DNA of 64,000 nt from Xestospongia muta (taxonomy: Eukaryota > Porifera > Demospongiae > Haplosclerida > Petrosiidae). Positions 13,730 through 24,626 of the stretch are shown here, one piece after another; position 1 is the first letter of the stretch, and every line of letters starts with the position of its first letter. Below the pieces are notes generated by a model. It saw nothing but the letters and a program-made list of their open reading frames with translations, did no database searches and was not told the origin of the DNA. The translations under genes were made by a program, and so were the position numbers. The stretch lies in NCBI GenBank assembly GCA_963693285.1, contig OY848922.1, positions 6,870,923 to 6,934,922 on the forward strand, read 5' to 3'.

Positions 13730-13935
13730 GTTTTCTTTATGTACATCTAGTAACAGATTACTTGACAATTACATACAAAGAGTGTACAGGTCACATCTTA
13801 TACTACTCACCACATGATTGCTTATCATAACAGACACTTGACACAAAACAAGCTTTTAAGTGATCACAGTCCAAATAATTATGAGCATGTATGATTAGTA
13901 GTGGGTGTACAGACTACTTTACTAACAAATTGTTC
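13730..13935. repeat. Further copy of the F-repeat 230-base module
   Basis: This contains ACAGATTACTTGACAAT, GATTGCTTATCATAACAGAC, TTTTAAGTGATCACAGTC and ATGTATGATTAGTAGTGGGT, the same landmark order as at 4730-4960 and 12140-12390. It is the last recognisable repeat before paralogue B. The remaining bases to 14148 should include 5' sequence of that gene; a TTTATTTCCAG acceptor-like site lies at about 14083-14093. Confidence 0.55.
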
Positions 13936-14148
13936 ATATATAGCGACATTGTGTGTTTAAATTATACAAACAGTAATAACGGTCTATTTCTGAAACCGTC
14001 GACTTTTGATTAAGAGCTCTTTTTTATGTGTGATTTTCTGACAAATAGTACAAAATTTACAAAGGCCGCTACGTTTCATTTTTTTATTTCCAGTCAAAGA
14101 AATTGCTGGGGATCTTAACATCTGGTTGATTTCCTAGAAAGTGCATAG

Positions 14149-17100
14149 TTGGAGCAAACGTTAACGACGAGTCCACAGTACTTTATTCATCTACTGTTAA
14201 AACACGTTGCCGTCAAGAGCTGGTGTCATATCTATTATATAACATCAGTTATACTGTATATCTACAGTGGATATGTTACTGCTTCTGAGTATTATGTCTC
14301 TGCAGCTCCTAATGGAGAATCTTGTCCTACTGACCTACCTTGTCATAACCTCTCCTACTATATTGCTGATAGTTCTTCTTACTTCACTGATGATGCTATC
14401 TTCTACTTCCTAGAGGGAACTCATACTCTACAAGGTATTTTAAATATCAATGTAAATAATATAACTCTACAGGGACTGGGTCATATAGAACAAGGCTTTC
14501 ACGAGACAGTTATGCAATCCACCTCAATAATAAGGTGTAGTGATAGCAACAGAACTGCTGGTATACGATTTACTAGTAGCAGTGATGTTGTATTGAAATC
14601 ATTAACAATAACAAACTGTGGATTTGAACGAAATCTACATCATAACGTTAGCTTATACTTTCTTGACATCAATAATGTCACATTACAATGTGTATCAGTC
14701 CAGAATGGTTCAGGTGATGGTCTTGTTCTTATCAATGTTAATGATCTGGTAATTGGTAATTCCTCATTTGCTAATAACGGAGCTCATGAGACTTTTGTAA
14801 GTAATGTATATATAATGTTTGATAACCAGATTAACAGAGTGTTCAGCTTTACTATTTTAAATTCAAATTTTACACTGGGCTTAGGATATGGTATGTACTT
14901 GTATTTTGATAATGATAATGTACCCAATGTATTCATTGAAAATAGTCTATTTTCCCACAATATTGGCTGGTATGGAGGAGGAGCAGAGGTTTTTTTACAT
15001 GGAAGTGGCAATATTGAATTTAGTAACTGTGCTATATACAACAATACTGCTATATATGGAGGAGGATTGTATCTTAAATCAAATGGGAATGGCAGTATTA
15101 AATTTAGTAACTGCAATATATATAGGAATACTGCTGAAGTGAATGGAGGAGGAGTCCGATTAATTTCATTAGTAGGTGGCAGTATTGTATTTATTAATTG
15201 CTCTATATATGATAATACTGCTCAAATTGTTGGAGGAGGAATGTACATCAGTTTGTATGGAGAAAATGGCAGCAATATCTTCAATAACTGCACTATATTC
15301 AACAATACTGCTTACTTTGCATCAGCTTTGGTTCTCCTTTCATTTAGAGCAACTCCAACTTTAACAAGTAGCCTTCATTTCACAAATGTTTTATTTCATT
15401 TCAATAAAGTATATGACAGGCCAAATGTAGAACAAAAAGGATATCGATCTGCTGTTGTATTATTTAACGTTTTTAATATTACTTTTGAGCAAATTGAAAT
15501 TAGTAATCATAACACAACTGGTTTAATTTGTGACAATAGTGTAATAACAGTTAAGAGACAAAATATGTTTGCAAATAATTCGGGCATTTATGGTGGAGGT
15601 ATTGCTTTGTATGATTTCTCACAAATATTGCTAAATCAAAATACAAACATATCATTTATCAATAATCATGCCAGTAAATCAGGTGGAGGAATCTTTGTGT
15701 ATCATGATGAAGTTCTTAGTATAGACATTGCCAATGAATGTCCTTTTAAAGTTATTCCTTATCATTATCCTAATGATACTAAAACAGTGTTATATTTTGT
15801 CAACAATACAGCTGACATATCTGGTGATGTCTTATATGGTGGTAAAATTGAAAATTGTACAAGCACACTTTACTTTCATCACCTATTTCGCTATCCTAAT
15901 CAGACAGGTCTATCAGTAGTATCGTCAGACCCTATTCAAGTCTGCTTTTGTGAATCAAGCAGACAAAATTGTTCTATTACAAACATGAGTATATTTGTAA
16001 CACCTGGAATAGATATCGATGTATCACTAAGTACAGTTGGTATTTTAGATGGCCAAACACAGGGTGCAATAAAATTGAACTCATCAAATAATTCATCTAT
16101 TGTGCAATATAATAACAATAGACTAAATGCAACTTGTACTAATGTAACCTTCACATTAAGAACAGACTCTTCATTGAGCACAACACAAGTCTATGCAACA
16201 CTTAATAATTCAATCAGTGAACATTTATACGATCCTTATCTTAAAGTCATAGAAGTTACTATCAAGCCTTGTCCTAATGGTTATCCATTAGTAAATGGCA
16301 CTTGCATTTGTAGACCTGAATTAAATTTAGGTTCAATAACTTGTGATATTAACTCCCAAATTATAACTAGAGATGGTGATATGTGGATTGGTTATGAAAA
16401 TGATTCAAACTGTCTTATTGTTTATTCTAACTGCCCATTTCATTATTGTAATACCAGTAATATTAGTTTTATGCTTAACTATCCCAGCAAACAATGTCTT
16501 TACAATCGATCAGGACTACTCTGTGGACAATGTTCTGAAGGATTCAGTCTAATGTTAGGTTCTGATCAATGTGAACAATGTACTAATACCTTTATAGCTC
16601 TTATCATTCCATTTGCGCTAGCTGGTATAGCACTGGTAGCTTTTATTATTGTTTTAAACTTAACAGTGTCTGTGGGTACAATCAATGGTCTTATATTCTA
16701 TGCTAATATTGTCAAAATATACGAACCTATCTTCTTTCCTAAAGGTCCCCAGAATTTTTTTAGTCAGATCATTTCCTGGATCAATTTGGATCTAGGTATT
16801 AAGACTTGTTTCTATAATAAAATGAATTCTTGTGGTAAAATATGGCTTCAATATGTCTTCCCAGTGTATGTTTGGCTTATTCTAATATTTATTATAATAT
16901 TATTACGATATTCTAGCAAAGTAGTTCGACTTGTTGGAAGACAAGCAATTCCAGTACTAGCTACTATGATCCTTCTTTCTTATACCAAACTGATACGTAC
17001 TGTTTTCCAGGCTCTTTATTTCACTAAAATTCCATGTAGTGATAGTAAGAATAACACCATCATATTATTGAGGTGGTACATTGATGCTAATGTCCAATAT

Positions 17101-17826
17101 GTAAGAGGTTGTCATATACCATTGTTCCTGTTCTCACTGGCTGTACTCATTTTTCTTATTATTCCATACACCTTCTACCTTCTTACTATACCATTATTTG
17201 AAGGACCTTTATCAAAGTACATGTGCTGCTGCCAAAAGTTTTCAACATATATGAAGCCTTTCTTTGATGCATATGGAGGTCCATATAAGGACAAGTATCG
17301 TTTTTGGACTGGATTTTTACTCCTAGTTCGTGTTATCTTAGCACTGGTTGTGTCTTTAAATACTGAGGCTACTGCCAGTTTGGATGTGTTAACATCCTTT
17401 CTGATTGTAATTATGTTCATGTATATTCTTTTGAAGGGAATATATCGACATTTTCCTTTGGATTATCTGGAAGCATTTTTCATTCTTAACCTCATGTTTA
17501 TGGCTTATATGAATGTACGAACTTCAAATGACAATGACAAATTAAAAGGACAAGTGTCAAGTATTGTTTCAGTATCAATATCATTTGTTGTATTCTGTGG
17601 TATAATATTATATCATATCTGGGATCATTTTTTAAAGTCTTGTTTGCAGCAACAAATTGCAAAAGTCAAAAAGACATTCAAGAAACATTCATCACCCTCT
17701 GGTTCTAATTTGCAAACTCCTTTACTGCATTCAAGATCCACTGTTAGTGAAAGTAAACCAATTACTATGTCAGTGGTGACGGTGGAAATGAGACGAGGAC
17801 TAACAATGTTAGATACAGATGACTAA
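14149..17826 (+). CDS. Beta-helix multi-pass membrane protein (paralogue B)
   Basis: A single open frame of 1225 codons. The frame opens after an in-frame TAG at 14146, and its first ATG codon is only about 120 codons in, past the hydrophobic leader. The true start is therefore in an upstream exon, non-AUG, or lost. Residues ~27-47 (YYITSVILYIYSGYVTA) look like a signal peptide. Residues ~60-560 form beta-helix rungs with many N-glycosylation sites. Residues ~700-812 are cysteine-rich (CPNGYPLVNGTCIC, SGLLCGQCSEGFSLMLG). Hydrophobic segments begin near 815, 899, 937, 991, 1054, 1078, 1111 and 1136, and a Ser/Thr-rich tail ends MLDTDD. I infer a cell-surface protein with an extracellular beta-helix and a multi-pass anchor. 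Homology to paralogue A extends past the stop codon into the 3' flank. Function is unknown. Confidence 0.85.
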   Translation: MEQTLTTSPQYFIHLLLKHVAVKSWCHIYYITSVILYIYSGYVTASEYYVSAAPNGESCPTDLPCHNLSYYIADSSSYFTDDAIFYFLEGTHTLQGILNINVNNITLQGLGHIEQGFHETVMQSTSIIRCSDSNRTAGIRFTSSSDVVLKSLTITNCGFERNLHHNVSLYFLDINNVTLQCVSVQNGSGDGLVLINVNDLVIGNSSFANNGAHETFVSNVYIMFDNQINRVFSFTILNSNFTLGLGYGMYLYFDNDNVPNVFIENSLFSHNIGWYGGGAEVFLHGSGNIEFSNCAIYNNTAIYGGGLYLKSNGNGSIKFSNCNIYRNTAEVNGGGVRLISLVGGSIVFINCSIYDNTAQIVGGGMYISLYGENGSNIFNNCTIFNNTAYFASALVLLSFRATPTLTSSLHFTNVLFHFNKVYDRPNVEQKGYRSAVVLFNVFNITFEQIEISNHNTTGLICDNSVITVKRQNMFANNSGIYGGGIALYDFSQILLNQNTNISFINNHASKSGGGIFVYHDEVLSIDIANECPFKVIPYHYPNDTKTVLYFVNNTADISGDVLYGGKIENCTSTLYFHHLFRYPNQTGLSVVSSDPIQVCFCESSRQNCSITNMSIFVTPGIDIDVSLSTVGILDGQTQGAIKLNSSNNSSIVQYNNNRLNATCTNVTFTLRTDSSLSTTQVYATLNNSISEHLYDPYLKVIEVTIKPCPNGYPLVNGTCICRPELNLGSITCDINSQIITRDGDMWIGYENDSNCLIVYSNCPFHYCNTSNISFMLNYPSKQCLYNRSGLLCGQCSEGFSLMLGSDQCEQCTNTFIALIIPFALAGIALVAFIIVLNLTVSVGTINGLIFYANIVKIYEPIFFPKGPQNFFSQIISWINLDLGIKTCFYNKMNSCGKIWLQYVFPVYVWLILIFIIILLRYSSKVVRLVGRQAIPVLATMILLSYTKLIRTVFQALYFTKIPCSDSKNNTIILLRWYIDANVQYVRGCHIPLFLFSLAVLIFLIIPYTFYLLTIPLFEGPLSKYMCCCQKFSTYMKPFFDAYGGPYKDKYRFWTGFLLLVRVILALVVSLNTEATASLDVLTSFLIVIMFMYILLKGIYRHFPLDYLEAFFILNLMFMAYMNVRTSNDNDKLKGQVSSIVSVSISFVVFCGIILYHIWDHFLKSCLQQQIAKVKKTFKKHSSPSGSNLQTPLLHSRSTVSESKPITMSVVTVEMRRGLTMLDTDD

Positions 17827-17873
17827 CACTGATGACTTTGATGACCTTTACTGATTACACATACAATTGTCAT

Positions 17874-18073
17874 NNNNNNNNNNNNNNNNNNNNNNNNNNN
17901 NNNNNNNNNNNNNNNNNNNNNNNNNNNNNNNNNNNNNNNNNNNNNNNNNNNNNNNNNNNNNNNNNNNNNNNNNNNNNNNNNNNNNNNNNNNNNNNNNNNN
18001 NNNNNNNNNNNNNNNNNNNNNNNNNNNNNNNNNNNNNNNNNNNNNNNNNNNNNNNNNNNNNNNNNNNNNNNNN
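17874..18073. other. Assembly gap (200 N)
   Basis: Exactly 200 N, a typical placeholder length. It sits between the 3' flank of paralogue B and an AT microsatellite, which probably caused the assembly break. The true size is unknown. Confidence 0.99.
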
Positions 18074-18343
<270 letters not shown>

Positions 18344-18348
<5 letters not shown>

Positions 18349-18845
18349 ATGGGAACATCTTGTGGGACAATAACTTTGTAATACTAGCCTTATCTAAAAC
18401 CATAGATTATACTTTACTTTATTATCTATGTTAAACAAGCATGAGTACATCCACCTGTACTATCACAAAAAGAGTGCACACTTGTCATAGCATTATATCT
18501 TATCCTTATATGGCAATTTTGCTTGTAGCAGATTTGATAATAACCTGGGAAATAGGGAGTAGCATTGATAGACCATAATATCACAGTTATAATTGTCAAT
18601 TTTAATAGCTAAGTGTATAAAAGTTTGAACATTGAAGTATTGATGTCCGTAGTCATCATATTGGTTTAATTTCATATTGGTAATATTGGTTTAATTGTCT
18701 CAAACTTTTTCAAACTATATATTGTTAAAATATATCCTCTAGATTTTTCCTTTGCCTAACTACTGTTATGATATTGCAGCAAAGTGGAGTAGCACTTCCT
18801 GTACCTGTTCCAGATCTGGATGCTTTCATTAATGTTAACATTAAT
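18344..18845. other. Intergenic, nothing recognised
   Basis: AT-rich unique-looking sequence with no supported gene, repeat or RNA. Confidence 0.5.
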
Positions 18846-18854
18846 GTCCTTGAT

Positions 18855-18931
18855 AAGTTTTGTTGTTTTCTTGTTGTTGTTTTGTTGTTATTGTTGTTGT
18901 TTTGTTGTTGTTATTGTTGTTGTTGTTGTAG

Positions 18932-18964
<33 letters not shown>

Positions 18965-18985
18965 GTTGTAGTTGTGTTGTAGTTC
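18855..18985. repeat. (TTG)n microsatellite
   Basis: An interrupted TTG/TTGTTT trinucleotide tract. Frames through it encode only Val, Cys or Leu runs. Confidence 0.95.
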
Positions 18986-19036
18986 TTGTTATTTTTAAGC
19001 TTGCTGCGTGTGGGTGCAGGTACTGTAGTCTGTCAG

Positions 19037-19075
19037 TGTGTGTGTGTGTGTGTGTGTATGTGTGTGCGTGTGTTA
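19037..19075. repeat. (TG)n microsatellite
   Basis: A TG dinucleotide run with a few A/C interruptions, just after the TTG tract. Confidence 0.9.
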
Positions 19076-19179
19076 CCGTGTTGTTTTTTTGAATGGGCTA
19101 TAAGCTTAAAACTCATAAAAGAATTTTAAAGAGTTTAAATGGCGGTTGAACTTGTTGATATAAAGGAGATACATATAGG

Positions 19180-19345
19180 GATACTCAGAGTCTCTGAGTG
19201 TCCTTGAGTATCACAAAGTATAAGTGTCCCTTGATATCTTTAAGTACAAGTGCTTTACTATCTCTAACTATATCCAAGTAACTTTAACAATCTCAGAATA
19301 TTTTTAGTATCTCTTAGTACTTCTTAGTATCTCTACATGTACAAT
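19180..19345. repeat. Degenerate short tandem repeat (AGTATCTCT type)
   Basis: Variants of a 9-14-base unit, GAGTATC, AAGTATA, TAGTATCTCT, TAGTACTTCT, recur about a dozen times with irregular spacing. No gene lies here. Confidence 0.6.
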
Positions 19346-19349
19346 GGTC

Positions 19350-19760
19350 CTTCTAATCCTCTACATTGTTGTCTATCCCATATTGGATCATTAGCATGCA
19401 GGACACTGCTCCAATTTCCACTACCTATTTCTGATTTACAGTAGTTATCATTACCAACAAAATTTGGTACAGTTGTTTCTCTACTATTAATATTACATGG
19501 ACAACACTAATGGTTATTATTATTAGCAACCACACCTACACCTAATGTCCATACATTTTTACGAGGGTTGTTGCCATATCAAATAAAAACAGATTGCCTG
19601 AAGTGTTTGTAGGTTGTTGTGTAATTTTTAGTAAAATGTAGACTGTCACAACTAGAATCAATTGATAATGTAACATAATATATATTGCTTCATATTAACT
19701 TGCTTTGTTCACAATTAATTCCAGTATATCTACTAGAACCAGTACAAATTATTTTATTAA
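19350..19760 (-). pseudogene. EGF-like end and cysteine-rich tail of the receptor locus
   Basis: The minus strand gives SSRYTGINCEQS near 19740-19710, like the end of an EGF module. Later blocks read NNPRKNVWTLGVGVVANNNN and CNINSRETTVPNFVGNDNYC, then WSSVLHANDPIWDRQQC. They are interrupted by TGA before YGNNPRK and TAG before CCPCNI, although the latter could be a splice acceptor. The cysteine-rich block is not a family I can name. Confidence 0.45.
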
Positions 19761-19889
19761 GTCACTTATATTTAATTATATGTAGTATGTATATGGTAAT
19801 ACAGCTACAATGTTAACTATATAGTTATTGCTATTTATTATTTTTTCATATTTTAGCAGTGATTGTGTTACACTAATTAATTCATTGAG

Positions 19890-20215
19890 TCATTTACTTT
19901 CAATTAGATATAGTATATAAGCTGTTCTTAATACAGCTACAATGTTAACTGTATTACCAGCTCGACAGAAGTAATTACCATCATCACTTTCTCTCGAATC
20001 TTTAATTGTTAGTACACTTGTAGTAGGAAAATAGTTAGAATGAAATCCATTGGAGTGCTCTGATGACACAATTGTTATTCTACTTGTGCTCAATAAAAGT
20101 TGTCCATTTTTTCTCCACACAATAACAGGTTGTATCACTATCTGCAGTACAGTTAAATGATACACTTTGTCCCTTTTCTTTGGGTATATACTGTCAACTG
20201 TTGTTTAATAAGACT
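19890..20215 (-). pseudogene. Ig-like domain of the receptor locus, frameshifted
   Basis: The B-strand part reads GQSVSFNCTADSDTT in one frame. The continuation PVIVWRKNGQLLLSTSRITI, then TSVLTIKDSRESDDGNYFC, is in another frame, so one base has been lost or gained near 20130. The conserved Cys, Trp and D-x-G-x-Y-x-C features of an Ig fold are present on the two sides of the break. The frame stops at 19890. Confidence 0.65.
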
Positions 20216-20633
20216 GCACTAACTAAAAAATAACAATATTTTTATTGTGTAAATTATTAAGTGAACATTCTGTATATTATATATATATACCAGTGTATAT
20301 ATATAAAATCAATATTGTGAATTTTGTTTATTCCAATTAATTGATATGTTTATGTGAATGTGCCTCTTATAACCTCCAACTAAAAAACCTATAAAAGTAT
20401 ATAGCTGCCAAAACATTCAATAAAAATTAACAAAAGTGAAGATAAAAGTAAGAATGACAATATTGAATGCCTAAAAATGTAAAAAATGAGGTTAAGATTT
20501 TATGATATAAACATTTATTATACTAGGGGCCAGGTCCCTATTCAAAGCTAGATACATCCACTATATAGGTATATCTATTATATAGATCTAACCTTAAAAC
20601 TTAACTCAACTCACTTAAGTTGGATCTTACCTT

Positions 20634-21025
20634 CACAGTGAACACCGGCTATTTCATTGCTTCTACACTTCAATAAGCTACTATATGATCTTGGACAATT
20701 CATTAGTGACTGTTCTGATCCAGAACAAGAAAATGTTCCATATAAATATGGAGGATTGTTTGAAAGAGCAAAGTAATAATTGGAGTAGTACTGAGACCCT
20801 GCATTAATTAAATGAAGGCTACAATAATTGTGTAAATATCAATTACTATAAGGTTGGAATCCAAGTTGACGACAGACCACATTAGAATCAGACGTTTCCC
20901 AGTTATCATCACATACTGAGCCCCAGACATTGTAGTAATATATCTGTACATTGCCTTCATTGTCAGTACTACCTCCTACAAGTCTGACATCACCATTAGA
21001 ACAATTACTATACACAGTTGTGTTA
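20634..21025 (-). pseudogene. SRCR domain 5
   Basis: The first half (about 21025-20868) reads CSNGDVRLVGGS, then VWGSVCDDNWETSDSNVVCR and QLGF. The second half (about 20812-20634) reads GTFSCSGSEQSLMNCPRS and ends AGVHCE before a GTAAG donor. Both halves are open and the cysteine pattern is that of an SRCR domain. Confidence 0.75.
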
Positions 21026-21071
21026 GCTATTAATAGATATTTAGTTAAAAAGAGTTTCTTTCAAAAAAACT

Positions 21072-21440
21072 CACGTAAGCAAAATACAGAAGCATCATTA
21101 TGTTGATAACAGTATTGTCCTCCATCAGTTATATTACATATACAGTCCCAAATATTAGTCTCAAAATTACCAGAACATCTTAACTCAAAGAGACCAGTAG
21201 GCCACTCATAGTTGAGAAATAAATTTGTAGTTGCCAATGAACCTAAAAGGAATGAGTGTTCACTAACACCATTAATATACATACTCTGTCTCTTATACCA
21301 TATGGTGAGTATCCCAGATGAGAACAGACTACACTAGCTTCTTGTTGTGTCCAATGATGATCACAGATTGTACCCCATGTATCATTAATACAAACCTCTA
21401 CTCGTCCTAGTCTGATATCACCATGAGTACAAGGACCTTC
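21072..21440 (-). pseudogene. SRCR domain 4
   Basis: The first half (about 21440-21295) reads [20 protein letters not shown], then [18 protein letters not shown]. The second half (about 21255-21072) reads ELRCSGNFETNIWDCIC and NDASVFC before a GTGAG donor. Both halves are open. The segment between DIRL and GRVEVC is shorter than usual for the family. Confidence 0.72.
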
Positions 21441-21484
21441 ATAAACATAACTTAAACCTTTGCTAAATATATCTTATATACTTA

Positions 21485-21890
21485 CGTTCACATATAACTC
21501 CAGCATAATTACTATGTGTACAACATGTAACAACACAAATTTGTTGATTACATTCTAACAAAGATGACTCAGTACCAGTACAATAAAGATTAGATAAAAA
21601 AATAGGACCAGTTCCTGAACCAAAGGAACCATTAGTCTTGACCATTGCTTCTAATTATGATAGGAAAAAACATGATAGGGCAAGCAATAATTTTACATGT
21701 ATTTTTAAAATTCAAACCTAAAGGTAAGTATCCTTGCTGTTTACAGACAACATTATCATCATCAGTGTTCCAACTACTAGAACATACTGTTCCCCAAGCT
21801 TCATTGATACAGACTTCAACTCTTCCCTCATGAGGACCACTACCATCCACTAGTCAGACTTCACCATTAGTACAATTAGCTTGTTTAACA
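21485..21890 (-). pseudogene. SRCR domain 3, with an in-frame TGA
   Basis: The first half reads ANCTNGEV-stop-LVDGSG, then [20 protein letters not shown] and NVVCKQQGY. The TGA (21856-21854) stands where sister domains carry Arg (D-V-R-L), consistent with a CGA to TGA change. The second half (about 21644-21485) is open: GPIFLSNLYCTGTESSLLEC, ending GVICE. Confidence 0.75.
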
Positions 21891-21940
21891 GACACTATTA
21901 TGTTATAAGTTAATTATTTTAGATCAAACTAATATATACC

Positions 21941-22487
21941 TTGACAAACAACTTCAGCATCATCATGAGAGTTACAATTATATAATACAGTATTGCTATG
22001 TGAACAGTTCACAAGATTTTCTTCAGAACCAGTACAATCGATATCAGTGATACAAAATGATAGTTATAACAGTTATATGTTGGAACAGCACCTGTAAAGT
22101 AATAGAGCATTACATTACTAAGTGCAATAGCTTTAAAAAATGCAATGTACTAATGTTATTTGTAAGAAGAAATAATGTATTTAACAAAAAGGTCAATTTT
22201 TCCTTCCAATTAACAATTATATATAAGTCAGGTCACTATATTAGTTTAATTTTATTTTTAAAATTCCATCACAATTGTCTTTTTTCTTTTCACAACTATC
22301 AGTTACAATTATAATTACTTGTATCTCACCATATGGATAGTATCTTAATTCTTTAAAAACAATTTGAGCATCTTCGAAGTCCCAGCTCTCATTACAAAGT
22401 GTGGTCCATATTCCCTCTATACAAATTTCAACACAACCAGCATACTTAATAGAAGAACCACTCAGTTTAACAGAACCATCAATACAA
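21941..22487 (-). pseudogene. SRCR domain 2
   Basis: The first half (about 22487-22331) reads SCIDGSVKLSGSS, VEICIEGIWTTLCNESW and DAQIVFKELRYYPYG; the usual VC of V-C-R-Q-L is VF, so one conserved cysteine is lost. The second half (about 22095-21941) reads SIDCTGSEENLVNC and DDAEVVCQ before a GTATAT donor. Confidence 0.7.
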
Positions 22488-22546
22488 GACTCTGTATTTG
22501 AACAAATGAAAACTCTACCGCTATAGCATTAGTAAAATTCTTACCA

Positions 22547-22935
22547 ACACAAATTACACTAGCTATAGCGCCATCTCCACAATCAATAGCAGCAGATACA
22601 TTATGAGAACATTGTAAAAGAGAATTATAACTACCAGATGAGTAACATTTAACATTAGTAAAAATGTGAGGTGACTGATCATGACCAAAATAACTATACT
22701 GTAATGCTGCTGCACCTTTAATACAAAACATACGAAATAAGTTAAAGTGATTGATTCATTTGAACCTGTAGGTTAATGTTCAAGTTGTTTACATACAATA
22801 TTAGCATTATAAGTACTCCAGGAATTATGACATACTGATCTTATTATAACATATATCTCCACTCGACCTTCTAGTTCATTGATACCACCAACTGAATGTA
22901 CATCACAATTTTTACAAGATGTGTCCACAGTATAA
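22547..22935 (-). pseudogene. SRCR domain 1, decayed
   Basis: The first half (22935-22772) reads SCKNCDVHSVGG, EGRVEIYVI, CHNSWSTYNANIVCKQLEH, then a stop before PTG. The W-G-T-V core and a cysteine are missing. The second half (about 22712-22547) is intact: GAAALQYSYFGHDQSP, TNVKCYSSGSYNSLLQCS, then CGDGAIASVICVG. Confidence 0.65.
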
Positions 22936-22998
22936 TTGGTATCTAAAGAGTGAATTGCTATATTATAGTTTCTGTGTGATATAACACAGTATACTTAC

Positions 22999-23580
22999 AT
23001 TAACATATAACTGCTGCATCTTGATATCTGCTGCAGTAATTGTAGCTATCATCGTAAGGACAGTCCCACACCATACCATTCTTTGGCTGTAAATCATCAT
23101 CTTTGTCTTCGTAGTAATTACCCAGAAGCCCACCAATATTTTGATAGTAATCATCAGACAATGTAACAGCAAGATCTGATAAGATTTTGTTCTTTTCTTG
23201 AACTGTAATGGTCACTCCTGCAGTCAATATTGCTGATAGAGTCTTGTTGCCTTTGCTAGTAACCGTCAGGTTTTCAAACTGTAGGTCAGATATTTCTGAG
23301 AAGTCAACTTCATTTGTATTATTTATAGCTACCAGTCTGTTATCAATCAATTCGAACTGTACAGTATCAGATTCAATATGCTTAGTAACTATAGCAGATA
23401 TGACAGTACCACTACCAGCTAATGTTTGGTTGCTAGCACTGCTAGAAGGTGGCTCACTCATTCATGCTTGTATAGTAAGTGACTTGTCTAATGACTGAAT
23501 TAAAGTAAATTCTCCATGTCCATTGAATGTGTACTTATGTTGATCCAATGTCACCAAATGAGGATCACCAAACATTCGAG
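22999..23580 (-). pseudogene. VWD-type domain exon with an in-frame TGA
   Basis: After a TTTTTTTAG acceptor the frame reads [20 protein letters not shown], the G-D-P-H start of a von Willebrand factor D domain. It ends with NIGGLLGNYYEDKDDDL, the G-L-L-G-N-Y-x(n)-D-D-L signature. A TGA at 23464-23462 (TIQA-stop-MSEPP) interrupts it where an Arg CGA codon would fit. A further TAA follows AAVIC just before the GTAAGT donor at 22998. The last part (YNYCSRYQDAAVIC) has the look of an SRCR terminus. Confidence 0.75.
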
Positions 23581-23894
23581 CTAAAAAAAGATAATATTAT
23601 AACCTTTTACATAGATATAAAATTGATATATTGACTTTCTATGAAGTATTGATAAGGATCATGCACCAAAATACTGTTAGGAATTGTTAGGGACCTTTAG
23701 TTATAGTAACATTCCAAATAAATCGCTTACTTGTACTTAGACATTTGGTAAAACTTCTCAATATAGGAGTAGTATATGTATAGTCTAAATAATGACATTA
23801 TTATACTAATACTGACTATTACATAGACATTTGCAAAAGTATGCTATTCATGGAGACTACTGTTTACATTGTTGCATAAACGAGACAATGATTA

Positions 23895-24440
23895 CTTATG
23901 TATCTGGAGGTGGCTGTTGTACGTAATCTTCACAATTATCATTAGGTTTATGATCATAATAACAATTACTACAACCAAAGAAATATTTCCTATCACAACA
24001 CAAGTAATGTGAAGCAATATCATTCAATAAATAACATTTCAAGTCTAATAAATTAAATAAAGACTATACATGTCATAATGCTAACCTAATATAGACTTCC
24101 AGTTGTAAAGATAAATACTATAAGCACTACCACCATCAGTTTCTGTTAATAGATTATCATTTCTACCAAAACAACACAGTTGACTGAGACTATAAGAACA
24201 GTATAGATAATATAATTGAAATAGTAAACTATAAAACATTCATTGTCTTACCTAACACATTGGACTGCCTATAGCTACTTGTATCATTTGTCCTTTTGAA
24301 ACTGTTTCTCTTCCATATATCTTGTATGATATTCTCACGTGTATACCTGTCATCTCCATCAGCCTGTGACCTCTTACAAGGACAAGGAGGTAGTCTTCTG
24401 TTATTAACACCTCTGTCATGTTTATACCAAGCTTCATATG
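23895..24440 (-). pseudogene. AMOP domain, three exons
   Basis: Exons are 24440-24252, 24189-24086 and 24044-23895. Exon 1 reads YEAWYKHDRGVNNRRLPPCP followed by CKRSQADGD, the L-P-P-C-P-C...Q-A-D core of AMOP. Exon 2 reads QLCCFGRNDNLLTETDGGSA, with the C-C and L-L-T..D-G-G-S-A signatures. Exon 3 reads ASHYLCCDRKYFFGCSNCYY, then NCEDYVQQPPP. A TAA lies at the last codon, directly at the putative donor. AMOP is an extracellular adhesion-associated module. Confidence 0.72.
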
Positions 24441-24626
24441 CTAGACAAACAAAGGGCTACTGATCTTGTAATTTCTTTTCCCTCTTCTTAAATATTTTCT
24501 TTATTTTTTTTAATCACTAATCACAACACTGTTCTACCAATAGAACATATCACAATGTCTGCAATTAAAGGCACAGCTCTCTTGCCAATGTTATGGTTAA
24601 GAGTGGTTGTACTAAATAACACTGAG

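Noticed and set aside
18768..19092. Val/Cys/Leu-rich frames
   Set aside because: Translation of the TTG and TG microsatellites.
19180..19345. Possible CRISPR-like or satellite array
   Set aside because: Units are short, irregular and without spacers; a degenerate simple repeat explains it, and the DNA is eukaryotic.
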